A stretch of DNA of 64,000 nt from Entonaema liquescens (GCA_902805475.1 CADCSX010000013.1:124001-188000), one strand, 5' to 3'. Positions 1 through 9,852 are shown, counted from the first letter of the stretch. Made by a program: numbers and translations. The notes: generated by a model not told the origin, from the letters alone.

Positions 1-602
1 ACAAGCCTTAATTCTCGTAGTCGAAGCTGAAAGGTTGATCGATCACATTGGGTCTGAAAAAACCCCAAGGCAAGCGAGTACAGCAGTGAGGAATTTTGGT
101 CAATAGACGAAGCGTCTGAACTGGCAACTTTGAGGAATGTAGTCCCAAAAGGGAACTATAAATTGATATATCGAATGAAATTCTAAATGTATTATTGATA
201 ATGACGATATACAGATTGATGCCTTGACTAATTACGTGCCAGCAGTCGCGGTAATACGTAAGAGGCTAGTGTTATTCATCTCAAATAGGTTTAAAGGGTA
301 CTTAGACGGTAAATTTATATCCTTTATAAAGGGACACTTTTACTAGAGTTTTATACGAGGAGGTAGTACTTAAGGTGTAGAGATGAAATTTGTTGATACC
401 TCAGGGACTGATAAAGGCGAAGGCAACCTTTTATGTAAAAACTGACGTTGAAGGACGAAGGCACAGAGAACTAACAGGATTAGGTACCCCAGTAGTCTTT
501 GCAGACAATGATGAATGCCATAGGTTAGGTAATAAGAACTTAGTCTATAAATGAAAGTGTAAGCATTTCACCTCAAGAGTAGTGTGGCAACACAGGAACT
601 GA
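1..602 (+). rRNA. rns: Small-subunit rRNA exon 1 (5' part outside window)
   Basis: Mitochondrial 16S-like rRNA of the small ribosomal subunit. The window opens inside the gene, near the conserved segment around E. coli 340-400 (AGCAGTGAGGAATTTTGG at about 84). The 530 loop is clear at about 237-258 (GTGCCAGCAGTCGCGGTAAT) and the 790 region at about 482-500 (TTAGGTACCCCAGTAGTC). The exon stops just after CACAGGAACTGAA, equivalent to about E. coli 915, where the conserved helix is broken by intron 1. The exact last base (602-604) is ambiguous. Confidence 0.95.
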
Positions 603-3226
603 AAAACGTGAAATTATTTTTAGCCACTAAAAAAAATAAATAATATTCCAGTGTTGGTTCAACTCCAACTCTATTAAATTAATTTTTGTTTAGATTAGGA
701 CATTTTAAATTATTCTAAATCAAGTATGTCTAGGAACAAAAACTTTTAATGGTTCGTGTTTTTTATATTTATTAGTACTTTTAGTTTTACTATGGTAAGA
801 CTAGAATTTAATAACCCAGAACTAGAATTCACTAGTATAAAAGTGAAGCTAACTTATAGCGTTTTACTATTATAAGATGTACCGGATCTTTGGTACTACT
901 GAAATATAATTTAAAATTAAGCTAATTTTTCTATGTAAAGTTTAGAAGTTATACTATAGCAGTCATTAATCGATGAAATAGTGAACGTAATTGGCCTCGA
1001 GGGGTTTGAGCATAAAACTTGACGAGGGGTAGTAACGCATACGACCTAGGACAAAGGTAATAGACAAGAAGTCCGAAGCTGATATATTAAACTTTGAAGA
1101 TTAGTGGACAAAATAGATATTTGCAGGGTGCGTTACGGAACCTGCATTTGTACTCGCCGTAGAGAGTAATATTCTACCATTGGTTTGTAGATTCTATAAA
1201 TTATCACTAGTAAGATGGTGAGGTTTCAACTGGTAGTAAAATCCTGTCGGGTAACTAGGAAGGGAAGTTAACCTAAATGTGTTGTAGTAAAAGGATCTTA
1301 ATTTTGATTTATAGAGTAAAAAGTTATAAGTTAGGGCGAAGTCACTATTGCGAGTAAACATATTTGGAGAGAGTGCTTACAGAGAGGTAATATTTATATA
1401 TTACGCTTTCTATTCTATTTAACGTAATAGTTTTAAAAACAAGTATGAAAATTTGGTAATACCTCTTTATTAATTATATCTGGTATTATTAATAAAAGTA
1501 AAAGTGGTTCACTAATCTTTGAAAGCAAATATACTTCAAGGTTTGTAGAAGACCTTGTGAATACTCTACCGAGTATATACTAGCTCGTATAAAAAATAGT
1601 ATAAATTAATATAAATATAAGAAATGAAAATGATGAAAAAAAAAATTATGTTATCTAGCCATGGTTACTTAGATGAATTTGCAGTTTTAGGGTTTTATTC
1701 CGATTCTCAAATATTTCAACCATGATTTGTGGGTTTCTCAGATGCAGAGTCAAGTTTTATTATTCATAAAGTATTAGACAAAAATGGAAATATTAGTAAA
1801 TTTTCATTTATGTTTACAATTGAGTTGCACATTGATGACTTACATACTTTAGAGTTTATAAAAAATAAATTAGAGTTAGGTAATATTAGAGTATATAAAG
1901 ATAAATGTATATTCACCATATCAGATAAACAAGGTGTTTATAAATTAATCTCTATTTTTGATAAATTTAACCTTAACACTACTAAATACTTAGATTATTT
2001 AAAATTTAAAGATGCTTTCATACTTTACCACGAAAGACCTAGTAATACTAAGATTGCTAAATCTAAAGATCTAATAAAAAATATATTAGAGCTTAAAGGT
2101 AATATTAACAAAAACCGTAAAATAGTAACATCTGAAGATTACGAAGGAAAAATAAATATAACTAAATATTGATTATTAGGGTTTATTGAAGGAGATGGAT
2201 CTTTCTTTATATCTAGAACAGATATAGAGCCAGTATTTTCTATTGAATTGTCAGAGGAACAATACCCTGTTTTATTAAAAGTTAAAGAATTTCTAGAAAA
2301 TAATTTAGGATTTGATAAATATTCTCTTTTTAAGTTGAAAAATTCTTCAGTCATCTCAATAAATAAACAAAAATCTAGATTAGGGAAACCAACAGTTATA
2401 TTTACAATAAAGAATATTTTTATTTTAAATAATTATTTCCTTCCTTTTATTGAAAATATGGTTTTCATTAGTAAAAAAGGTAAAGATTTTTGAAGTTTCA
2501 AAATAATCTGTAATGCAGTGTATAAAGGTTCACATAAAATAGAAGAAATTAGATCCTTAATTTTAGGATTAACTTATAATATGAATAACTTTAGATTGTC
2601 TAATAATACAAAACCTGTCGTATGATTAAGTGAAGAGGAAATTGAAAAAATTATCAATGCTGAAGCTATATTTGAATATCTTAGCGATGGGCGTATTATA
2701 GACAAAAAAACTAATAAACCTTTACCTTCTTTTAGGAATTGTATTTATGAAATAACATTATCAAATGGTGAAATTTTATTAGTTGATACACTAAAAGAAA
2801 CGTTAAGTAAGGTAAACGTAGGGTTTAGAAGTTTAAAAAAATCATTAGATGAAAGTCAATCTGAATCTGTAAAACTTCCAAGTTTTGAAGTAAAGAGAAT
2901 TCCTGTTTTTATGTCATATAATTTAAATAAATAAAAAGAAGTTGAAGGAAGGTTACAACCGTACAATTTCTAGGTTTATAGAAAAATTAGGTGAAAACGG
3001 TTAATGACGTCCTAGTAGGAGACCGTCGGCAGTTGTAAATGTCGCTACAGACTGGATCACCGGGGTTGGGCTGCAATGTCCGTCCAAATGTACAGTCGGA
3101 TTCTGAAATGAGTACGATATCATAAAGGGGAAGGATAATCCATATTTTATTTATTAAGTAAAATAAAACTACGTACGGTGGATAGTTATCTTCACGGTAA
3201 TAAAAACCCTTAATTAATCAGAATTG
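603..3226 (+). other. rns intron 1, group I with LAGLIDADG gene
   Basis: It separates GAACTGAA from AATCACTAGACCG of the rRNA. A P1-like hairpin (GTTGGTTCAACTCCAAC, about 653) lies near the start. The catalytic core is at the 3' end, after the ORF: the P7 halves are CTACAGACTGG at about 3045 and TGTACAGTCGG at about 3089. About 400 bases at roughly 815-1290 are nearly the same as 42250-42700 in rnl intron 8, and the core is also shared with introns in nad6, cox3 and rnl, so it belongs to a five-member family. The 5' boundary is uncertain by 2-3 bases. Confidence 0.85.
1624..2934 (+). CDS. LAGLIDADG homing endonuclease of rns intron 1
   Basis: Intact 436-residue reading frame when UGA is read as Trp. 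As a family member it should cut intronless rns at the insertion site and may assist splicing. There are two LAGLIDADG motifs, FVGFSDAESSF (residues 35-45) and WLLGFIEGDGSF (183-194), both with the acidic catalytic residue, as expected of a single-chain two-domain enzyme. A C-terminal extension of about 100 residues (from roughly 330) resembles the DNA-binding NUMOD-like tails of intron nucleases. It starts at the first ATG of an MKMMKKK leader; the ORF is free-standing inside the intron, not exon-fused. Close paralogues are the proteins of rnl intron 8, nad6 intron 1 and cox3 intron 2. Confidence 0.9.
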
Positions 3227-3265
3227 AATCACTAGACCGTTTCTGACACCAGCAGTGAAGTATGT
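3227..3265 (+). rRNA. rns: Small-subunit rRNA exon 2 (39 bases)
   Basis: AATCACTAGACCGTTTCTGA through AGCAGTGAAGTATGT, matching the conserved segment near E. coli 915-950. It lies between a group I and a group II intron, and is one of the shortest exons in the window. Confidence 0.85.
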
Positions 3266-5415
3266 GTGCGACAAGAAGCGTATATTAGCAATGTGGTGTG
3301 ATTCCACTAGGCATTTTCTCTGCCTAACACTACCTAAATATGCAAATTAGTAATAATTTGTGTAAAGCTTTAGGGACAATGTAGCCTATCTTAAATGACG
3401 ATGTAAGGAAATGATTTTTACGTATTTCCTTCCAGGAGCTAGTGTAAGTAAAACATGGAAAGCGAAAGTCAAAGTGGCCAAGACGCTTCGTGCTGGATAA
3501 TTAATATAATATGGAAGATGATAGATTTGACATACTAATCTATCAGAGAAATCACATTTCCATCGAAGTAAAGCCACTTTCCTAAATTTTACGTTATTTG
3601 TGTTAATATATGAACTTGGTAACCCCTTTATCTTCAGTAATGAAATCTAAAATGTTTATATTTCATTAAAGAGGTAATTTATAAGATCTAGATAGATCGA
3701 AATAGTTATATCCGGTAAGGGGGAAAGGAGAAGTTAAAAAAGCAAAGGCTTATCCTGGATAGTGTAAAACTTAAACCAGGAAAAGATAAAGGTTTAAATG
3801 TTAAAGCATCGCCCTTTGATCCTGGAGCGGGTCTTAGGCCCAGATCCACAGGACTAAAGAAAAATAAATTGGCGTTAATTATATTATATTGTGTACTGTC
3901 ATATTACGAGAATATCAGTGCTCCTATCGGAGATAAGAAAAACATATAAAGAAAAAAAAATTAGCTCCTTACTATTTAAGTCTTTTACCTTTATTTTATT
4001 TATAAATTATAGGATTATGTTTTTAATTTATTTTTAATAATTAGACTGATGTTATTTACATTTTTTGCTGCTTATTTAAGGGTAAAGGTAGAAGGTCCGT
4101 ATTATACTTTATCGAAATTTAAACAGGTAAAGTCAGATATATGGACACGCCCTTGCCATGTAAGTTCAAGGAGTTTTCATAAACTAAATTTAACTCGTAG
4201 TTTGCACACGGAAGAGCGTCGCTTAGTTAACCCTTGATTTATAATAGGATTAGTAGATGCAGAGGGTAGTTTTATTGTTCAGATTGTAAAAGATGAAAGT
4301 CGAAAATTAGGTTATTTTGTCTTAGCTTCATTTGAATTAGCTTTAAATGTAAAAGATAGATTGTTATTGGAATTTTTACAAGAATCTATGGGTAATGTAG
4401 GTAATATATATTATAACCCTCAAGATGATACCTATAAATATAAAGTCTCAAATATAGAAGAGCTTATTAATTTTGTTATACCTCATTTTCAAAAATATCC
4501 TTTACTCACACAAAAAAGAGTAGATTTTGAATTATTTGTTAAGATAACTCAAATTATTAACCTAAAGGAACATCTTACATTAAAAGGTTTACAAGAATTA
4601 GTTAATCTGAAAGCTTCCTTGAATCTAGGTTTATCTAAAAAATTATTAGATACCTTCAAGGTTGCACCTGTAGAAAGACCTAAGTTTAACCCTGCTTCTA
4701 TTCCAGACCCTTCATGATTAGCTGGATTTTGTGAAGGAGAATCTTGTTTTTATATTAATATAGGAAAATCCCCAAAATCCAAAACAGGTTGAGCTATACA
4801 GTTGGTATTTAAAATAACTCAACATTCTAGAGATATTCAACTATTACAGTTGATTAAGAATTTCTTAGATTGCGGTAGAATTGAAAAAAGAGCAGGTTTT
4901 GCTGCGGATTTTACTGTTACTTCAATAAAGGATATAGAAAGTAAAATTCTTAATTTTTTCAATAAATACCCTTTACTAGGGTCCAAACTTTTAAATTTGC
5001 AAGAATTTAATGAAGCTTTTAAAATTATGGAAACTAAAGGTCATTTAACTACAGAGGGATTAAATAAGATCAGGGAAATTAAAGCTGGAATGAATACTGG
5101 ACGTAAAAATAAAGACAACTAAGGAGGCGCTCCGCTCTACTATAAACCACAGTACATGGCCAGCTAGCTGGCCGTAATATAGCTATACATTTAAGCTTAT
5201 TAAGATTTATATCAATATACTATTAACTTAGTTTGTGTATTGTATCTTAATATCGCTAACTTAACATACGGTGTAAATTTACAAAAGAGTTGAGTATTAT
5301 CTTCTTTTGTTTGGAGAATCTCTCCTGTAAAAATTTATGCTTGAGCCGTATGCGGTGAAAATCGCACGTACGGTTCTTAAAGGGGGAAAATCTGAGAAGA
5401 TCTACCTATCTTAAC
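3266..5415 (+). other. rns intron 2, group II with LAGLIDADG gene
   Basis: It begins with the group II consensus GTGCGACAAGAAG and ends in AC directly before TATTTAATTCGAT of the rRNA. Domain V is unmistakable at 5343-5376: GAGCCGTATGCGG, a GAAA tetraloop region, then CGTACGGTTC. Domain VI follows (5377-5410). The insertion site is near E. coli 950. Its ORF is a LAGLIDADG protein, not a reverse transcriptase, matching the known class of group II introns with LAGLIDADG genes in fungal rRNA genes. It shares its 5' and 3' ends with rnl intron 2. Confidence 0.9.
4049..5122 (+). CDS. LAGLIDADG endonuclease inside a group II intron
   Basis: Intact 357-residue frame with UGA as Trp. An N-terminal leader of about 65 residues, perhaps not all translated, precedes two motifs: WFIIGLVDAEGSF (residues about 63-75) and WLAGFCEGESCF (about 223-234). 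Each is followed by the family pattern of a basic strand, a KYPLLTQK or NKYPLLGSK segment and a final KA(S/G)MN helix. The second motif ends in ES instead of DG/EG; the acidic residue remains. Proteins of this type home into rRNA genes; some group II-hosted members act only as endonucleases. The ATG at 4049 is the first in frame. Confidence 0.85.
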
Positions 5416-5698
5416 TATTTAATTCGATGATCCACGAAAAACCTTACCACAATTTGAATATAATAATGGTTTTTATAACCAAGTAATAATACTTGGTTAT
5501 AAAAAATAGCCTAATTATCTAAGAAATTAGTTTCGACAAGCGTTGCACGGCTGTTTTCAGTTAATGTTGTGAAACTGCGGATCCGTCCGTGTAATTAACG
5601 AATACCCTGGCTTTATTTATAAATTATTAATAATAGAGCATTTCTAACCCTTTCACAATGGTTAGGATAAAGGGGAATAAGACAAGTCATCATGGCCT
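5416..5698 (+). rRNA. rns: Small-subunit rRNA exon 3
   Basis: Starts TATTTAATTCGATGATCCAC and contains ACGAAAAACCTTACC (E. coli 970 region), CGACAAGCGTTGCACGGCTG (1050 region) and GACAAGTCATCATGGCC (1190 region). It includes an AT-rich expansion at about 5455-5515. Confidence 0.93.
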
Positions 5699-7058
5699 GC
5701 TTGATGATGTAGGATATCATCTATGTGGGTGAAACTATCAAATTCCGGGAACACCCTAGAACTCCAAGTACCAAGCTGTGTATGAAAATACATTAGTGGA
5801 TGAATTAATTACTCATGTATGGTAACAAGCTTGGAGGCTTCCGAAAGGAACGTGGGTTATCGCGGATCTAAGTTAATAGCAGATTTTTATATACCTACAA
5901 GTCATAAATCTGCTGTTGTAAAAGAGCAACGAGTAGACGGTAGTTGCATTGGATTAAATACATTTGAACGTAGAAATGTACCAATGTTAAGGTGTACTCT
6001 AATGGATTCCGAGAGGAATTATCAAGTCAAAATCCTTTCTAATCAAATAAATAAAGTTAGATGATATACTTCAATCACAACCCACAAGCCAACTATTACT
6101 TCTAATTGTAGTTTAGATCCTTGATTTATAACAGGTTTTGCTGACGCAGAATGTTCTTTTTCTATTTTAATCCAAGCCAATAGTAAATATGGTACAGGTT
6201 GAAGGATTAAACCTATATTTGCCATTGGACTCCATAAAAAAGATTTAGAGATATTAAAAAATATTCAATCTTCTTTAGGGATAGGTAAAATACATACTCA
6301 TGGTAAAGACTCTATACAATTCCGTGTAGATTCACTAAAAGAATTACAAGTGATAATTAATCACTTTGAAAGTTACCCGCTTGTATCTGCTAAATGAGCG
6401 GATTATATTTTGTTTAAGAAAGCTTTCGATATAATTTTACTTAAAGAACATTTATCTCAAGAAGGTTTATTTAAATTAGTAGGAATTAAAGCTTCACTGA
6501 ATTTAGGTCTTAATGCAAGTTTAAAAGAGGCGTACCCTAATTGAAAGGAATTACAAGTTGATAGACCTAATTATCTTTTTGATGGTATTCCTAATTCAAA
6601 TTGAATAGCTGGATTTGCTAGTGGAGATGGTAGCTTTAATATAAAAATAAGTAACTCTCCTACTAGCTTATTAAATAAAAGAGTTCAATTAAGATTTGGT
6701 ATAGGTTTAAATATAAGAGAAAAGGCTTTAATTGAATATCTAGCTGTTTACTTTGATTTGTCAGATATTAAAAAAAATGTTTATTTTGATATTAATTCTG
6801 CAAGATTTGAAGTGGTAAATTTTTCAGATGTTACAGATAAAATAATCCCTTTTTTTGAAAAATACTCAATACAAGGTAAAAAAAGTTTAGATTTTATATA
6901 TTTTAAACAGGCAGCAGAGATTCTTAAAAGCAAGGGACATTTAACATCAGAAGGTTTTGAGCAAATTTTAGAGATAAAAGCTAGAATGAATAAGTAATAA
7001 TTAGGATTAAAGTATATTAAACTTTTTATTTATTTGTATGATAAATTTGATTGCTATG
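5699..7058 (+). other. rns intron 3, group I with LAGLIDADG gene
   Basis: It splits the conserved CATCATGGCC / TAATATTGTGGGC sequence. Core elements in order: P at about 5738 (AATTCCGGGAACACC), Q at about 5857 (TATCGCGGATCTAAG), R at about 5925 (GAGCAACGAGTAGACGG) and S at about 5990 (AAGGTGTACTCTA). The endonuclease gene follows the core. The same core type recurs in cox3 intron 5, rnl introns 5, 7, 10 and 12 and nad2 intron 1. Confidence 0.9.
5819..6997 (+). CDS. LAGLIDADG endonuclease of rns intron 3
   Basis: A 392-codon open frame (UGA as Trp). Its first 80 or so codons run through the intron's own Q, R and S elements, so the true start may be later; no start nearer the domain stands out. 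Endonuclease motifs are WFITGFADAECSF (residues about 101-113) and WIAGFASGDGSF (about 262-273). The usual HFESYPLVSAK, KASLNLGL and KARMNK family segments follow. The first motif has DAEC where DAEG is usual; the catalytic acid is kept. The frame is intact, so the enzyme may be active. Confidence 0.83.
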
Positions 7059-7412
7059 TAATATTGTGGGCTATAGACGTGCTGCAGTTCTCCTAGACAA
7101 AGAGACGCAAAAATTTGCATTTGAGCTAATCTCAAAAAATAGGATAAAATATGGGAAATGAATTGTAGCCTGAAATTCGGCTGCATGAATAAGAAATTGC
7201 TAGTAATCGTGAATCACCATGTCACGGTGAATAATCTTCGGATTGGTACTAACCACTCGTCACATGCTGAAAGGAGTTGGTGCAATAAGTTTGCTCTTCT
7301 ATTATAATTAAGTGTATGATAGGATTCAGGTTTTATAGTAGGATTCTTCGTATGCGCGGCTCTGATTAGTGTTAAGTCGAAATACGGTTCGGGTTGTGGA
7401 AGTAGCCCGGGG
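7059..7412 (+). rRNA. rns: Small-subunit rRNA exon 4 and 3' end
   Basis: Contains GGGCTATAGACGTGCTGCA, the decoding-site segment GAATCACCATGTCACGGTGA (about 7211), and the 3' region AAGTCGAAATACGGTTCGGG through GTAGCCCGGGG. The end is set after GTAGCCCGGGG by comparison with the usual 3' terminus of fungal rns and is approximate. Confidence 0.9.
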
Positions 7413-7441
7413 TTTATAAAATTTAACCAAAAATAAAAATC

Positions 7442-7509
7442 AAGCTTATGATTGGTTTCAATGTGTATACTATTATGTTTACCTTCGGTTCAACTCCGAA
7501 ATAGGCTTA
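7442..7509 (+). other. tRNA-like fold just after rns, probably decayed
   Basis: AAGCTTA and TAGGCTT can pair as an acceptor stem, ATTG/CAAT as a D stem and TTCGG/CCGAA as a perfect T stem around TTCAACT. The anticodon arm does not form a proper five-pair stem with a seven-base loop. It could be a tRNA remnant or a 3' processing structure for rns. Confidence 0.25.
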
Positions 7510-7717
7510 TGAAAATATTAATTAATAAAAATATAATAATATGCGAATTTGTTGTCTTTTACGTTAGAAATAAAGGCATAGTCAAGCCTAATTTTAGTAT
7601 CTGTCCTTCGCATTCTTGTAGCATTATACGGCGTATTAGTTACGTAACATTACATATTAATCCCCCTGTAGTTTATTAGGATTTATCAGACAAAAAAACT
7701 CTTTTTGTGGCGAAGCA

Positions 7718-7757
7718 CCCCTCCTTCCTCCTCAACTAGTTGAGGAGGAAGGAGGGG
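7718..7757 (+). repeat. Palindrome family A (AACTAGTT centre)
   Basis: A perfect 40-base inverted repeat, CCCCTCCTTCCTCCTC plus the AACTAGTT centre and its complement. The same unit recurs at 12891, 58908, 62482 and 62964, and as arms of larger composite elements at about 9430, 13080, 26035, 54150, 59440 and 63385. It lies in the spacer in front of the GIY-YIG pseudogene. Confidence 0.9.
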
Positions 7758-7777
7758 ATAAGATAATAAAAAAAATC

Positions 7778-8608
7778 GGGTATTTATCGTTGAGTCGCGC
7801 GCGCAGCGCGCAACGACGGCGAAGCCTCGTGAATACGGTGAATGGGTCTACATACATCGGTAGTGGAACAGATTTGACTAGAAGATTCCGGGATTATTTA
7901 GCACCAGAGTGGTTAATTAAATAAGTTAAAAATAATAATAGTATTATTAACAGAGCGAAGGGCGCCTTCCTGTCCCTGTCCCCGGCGGCGGCTTCGCCGC
8001 CGCCGGGGAAGGGAAGGAGGCGCCCTACGCCTTACCCGCTACGCGGGTGCGGCTTTATTGAAATTTGGTTACAATAATTTCCGACTTGAGATTTTAGAAT
8101 ATTGTGAATAATCTAAAGTCTTAGAAAGGGAACAATATTATTTAGATAAATTAAAGCCAACTTATAATATTTGTAATATAGCTGGTTCATCGTTAGGTCG
8201 TGTAGTTAGAGGGGAAACACGATTAAATTGCGAAAAGCTTGGTTAGTTAGATTATATAAAAATAGCCTAAGCAAATTAAGCCTAAGAGATTTTTCTTTAC
8301 AATACTTGGGAGAAAAAGTTGATAAATTAGAATCAAGTATCTCAATATTAACTAAAAAGTTTGATAATCTAATTACCAAAACCTCCGAATTTAAGCAATC
8401 AGATGAGACACGTTTAAAAAAATTAGTTTCCTCTCCTATATTACACCCAGTTTTAGTTACAGACTTAAAAACAGGAGAAAGTACTAAGTATCCTTTATCA
8501 AGAAGAGCAGCGGATGCTTTAGGGATTAGTCCAGCTAATATTAGGAATTGGTTATCTGGTAAGATAACCAAAGCATATAAAGAAAGATACGTATTTAAGT
8601 TAGCCTAG
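7778..8608 (+). pseudogene. Free-standing GIY-YIG endonuclease, broken by GC inserts
   Basis: Reading across the breaks gives the hallmarks of a GIY-YIG nuclease: GIYRW (7779), STYIGSGTDLTRRF (about 7847), ALLKFGYNNFRLEILEYCE (8052-8105) and EREQYYLDKLKPTYNI. These align with the intact protein of rnl intron 3. A GC palindrome separates GIY from YIG (about 7796-7825), a second 95-base element splits NRA from ALLKFG (about 7958-8052), and stop codons follow YCE and elsewhere. The C-terminal third, 8228-8608, is still open; it carries an intron-nuclease repeat (LSRRAADALGISPANIRNWL) that probably binds DNA. No intron core was found, so this was a free-standing mobile gene or an insertion in the rns 3' region. 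Confidence 0.8.
7955..8052 (+). repeat. GC-rich hairpin element, family D, copy 1
   Basis: CGAAGGGCGCCTTCC ... GGAAGGAGGCGCCC with a CGGCGGCGG stem and a GGCTTCGCC tip, followed by a second small hairpin (ACCCGCTACGCGGGT). Copy 2, at 12646-12750, is nearly identical but has GGCGAAGCC at the tip, the reverse complement. It is inserted in the GIY-YIG pseudogene. Confidence 0.85.
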
Positions 8609-8699
8609 TATCTATTCCTAACTTCTGCGCTAAAAAATTCCTTAGAGGGAGAGAGATTAAGAGTAAGGACTGTGCCTTTCCCTTTTTTTCCTTAGTATT

Positions 8700-8753
8700 A
8701 TAGGGCTAGGGCCCTGGAGGGTAGTGGAAGTTGCCCGGGACACATAAATTTTC
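8700..8753 (+). pseudogene. Possible decayed copy of the rns 3' tail
   Basis: GGTAGTGGAAGTTGCCCGGG followed by ACATAAATTTT closely resembles the real rns end (GGTTGTGGAAGTAGCCCGGG, then TTATAAAATTT, at about 7393). About 30 bases match well and the preceding sequence does not. It sits beyond the GIY-YIG pseudogene, where a displaced gene tail would be expected if that nuclease inserted near the rns end. Confidence 0.4.
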
Positions 8754-8803
8754 ACTCCCCCCTAGCGAAGCTAAAGCTTTAGCTTCGCTAGGGGGGGGGT
8801 AAA
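8754..8803 (+). repeat. Palindrome family B (AAGCTTT centre)
   Basis: CCCCCCTAGCGAAGCTAAAG and its inverse, ending in a run of G. This is the commonest short element here; other copies are at about 13575, 13842, 22544, 22870, 25333, 25978, 51428, 54020, 54820, 55175 and 55564. Confidence 0.85.
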
Positions 8804-8814
8804 AATAATAAAAA

Positions 8815-8898
8815 GGAAGGTTCCGTTTGTTGGTATGACGGGCTGAGCTGTAAACTCAGTAGCTATTAGCTGTCGAAGGTTCGAGTCCTTTTCTTCCT
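8815..8898 (+). tRNA. trnY: tRNA-Tyr (GTA)
   Basis: Anticodon arm CTGAG-CTGTAAA-CTCAG, a long variable arm, T loop TTCGAGT and acceptor GGAAGG paired with the 3' TTCC end. Confidence 0.9.
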
Positions 8899-8906
8899 AA
8901 AGCTTA

Positions 8907-8979
8907 GTCCCTATAGCTCAATAGGTAGAGCGCAGTACTGTTAATACTGATAGTAGATGTTCGAGTCATCTTAGGGACG
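8907..8979 (+). tRNA. trnN: tRNA-Asn (GTT)
   Basis: Acceptor GTCCCTA / TTAGGGAC, D arm GCTC...GAGC, anticodon arm CAGTA-CTGTTAA-TACTG, T loop TTCGAGT. Decayed 3' halves follow downstream. Confidence 0.92.
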
Positions 8980-9006
8980 TTTCTATAAAGCAACTATGTA
9001 ACCATA

Positions 9007-9183
9007 GATGTTCGATTCATCTTGAGGGCGTAGTAATATTTATGTGTTTATTTAACGTACAATTCAGTGGGTATTTTTATCCTTAAGATTCTCGCTAAGA
9101 TATTAACTAGTAACATTGTTAAGGTAGTTGTTAATAATCCGAAAAGAAGGATAATGATAGGTATTCGATTCATCTTAGAGGCG
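9007..9183 (+). pseudogene. Two decayed 3' halves of tRNA-Asn
   Basis: AGATGTTCGATTCATCTTGA at about 9007 and GGTATTCGATTCATCTTAGA at about 9158 copy the T arm and 3' acceptor strand of the tRNA-Asn at 8907-8979, without matching 5' halves. They read as remnants of tandem duplication. Confidence 0.6.
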
Positions 9184-9206
9184 TATAATAATTAATAAAA
9201 ATTGAG

Positions 9207-9276
9207 GGATATTATCATAATGGTAATGTATGTGACTTTTAATCTACATCATATGAGTTCGAATCTCGTATATCCT
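9207..9276 (+). tRNA. trnK: tRNA-Lys (TTT), copy 1, probably decaying
   Basis: Acceptor GGATATT / TATATCC, anticodon loop CTTTTAA. It is almost identical to 59853-59922 but has TTATC where the second copy has TTAGC, which weakens the D stem. The anticodon stem in both copies has a mismatch or bulge. The copy at 59853 is the better candidate for the working gene. Confidence 0.6.
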
Positions 9277-9278
9277 AA

Positions 9279-9350
9279 ACAACTATCATTTAATAGGTAA
9301 GATGACCGTCTTCCAAACGGAATTTATGGGTTCGATTCCCGTTAGTTGTA
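9279..9350 (+). tRNA. trnG: tRNA-Gly (TCC)
   Basis: Acceptor ACAACTA / TAGTTGT is perfect; anticodon loop CTTCCAA; T arm GGG-TTCGATT-CCC. Confidence 0.9.
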
Positions 9351-9404
9351 AGATACTATGCAAGTTATTTATTATCGTTTAAATTTTCACTTTTATAATT
9401 TATA

Positions 9405-9563
9405 GTCCCGTATCCTCCCCCCTGGCGAAGCACCCCTCCTTCCTCCTCAACTAGTTGAGGAGGCGGAGAGGGAGCTTCGCGAGCTTCGCGAGCTTCGCTC
9501 ATGGGGGGGGGGGGGGAGGATCAGCAGGGCGTAGCCCGTGCTGGGTAGCTGCGCTAAGGTTAT
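9405..9563 (+). repeat. Composite GC-rich element (about 150 bases)
   Basis: CCCGTATCCTCCCC, a family A palindrome, a CTTCGCGAGCTTCG run, a long G tract, and an end module AGCAGGGCGTAGCCCGTGCT followed by GGGTAGCTGCGCTAAGG. The same composite recurs at about 13051, 54118, 59405 and 63353; the end module alone is at about 62582. Confidence 0.85.
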
Positions 9564-9595
9564 TTTTCACGAGGTTCGAGGGTGCAGCGGATTAA

Positions 9596-9668
9596 GAATT
9601 AGTAGCTTAATTGGTAAAGGACCCTCCTGTCACGAGGGAAGATGAGGGTTCGATACCCTCCTAATTCG
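9596..9668 (+). tRNA. trnD: tRNA-Asp (GTC)
   Basis: Acceptor GAATTAG / CTAATTC, anticodon arm CCCTC-CTGTCAC-GAGGG, T arm GAGGG-TTCGATA-CCCTC, all perfect. Confidence 0.95.
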
Positions 9669-9681
9669 TTAATATAATTTA

Positions 9682-9763
9682 GGAAGAATTTCCATAGGCA
9701 AGGTAAGATATTTGCTAAATATTGTGTTTCGTGCATTTGTGGGTTCGAATCCCGCTTCTTCCG
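9682..9763 (+). tRNA. trnS: tRNA-Ser (GCT)
   Basis: Acceptor GGAAGAA / TTCTTCC, anticodon arm GATAT-TTGCTAA-ATATT, a long variable arm as in serine tRNAs, T loop TTCGAAT. Confidence 0.9.
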
Positions 9764-9781
9764 CAATAAATATACTTTTAT

Positions 9782-9852
9782 AAGAGTATAGTTTAAGGGT
9801 AAAATAGGAAGCTTCAACCTTCAAATTCTCAGTTCAAGTCTGAGTACTCTTG
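9782..9852 (+). tRNA. trnW: tRNA-Trp (TCA), reads UGA
   Basis: Acceptor AAGAGTA / TACTCTT and anticodon loop CTTCAAC. The TCA anticodon decodes UGA and UGG, which fits the in-frame UGA codons in nad6, cox3, rps3 and the intron proteins (genetic code 4). Confidence 0.92.

Noticed and set aside
7442..7509. Functional tRNA after rns
   Set aside because: Acceptor, D and T stems pair, but the anticodon arm does not form; kept only as a tRNA-like fold.
7452..7679. 75-codon ORF after rns
   Set aside because: It starts inside the tRNA-like fold and shows no domain, codon or composition signal.
8206..8571. 121-codon minus-strand ORF
   Set aside because: Antisense of the open 3' part of the GIY-YIG pseudogene.
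9599..9817. Minus-strand ORF of 72 codons
   Set aside because: It lies across tRNA-Asp, tRNA-Ser and tRNA-Trp on the other strand; chance.
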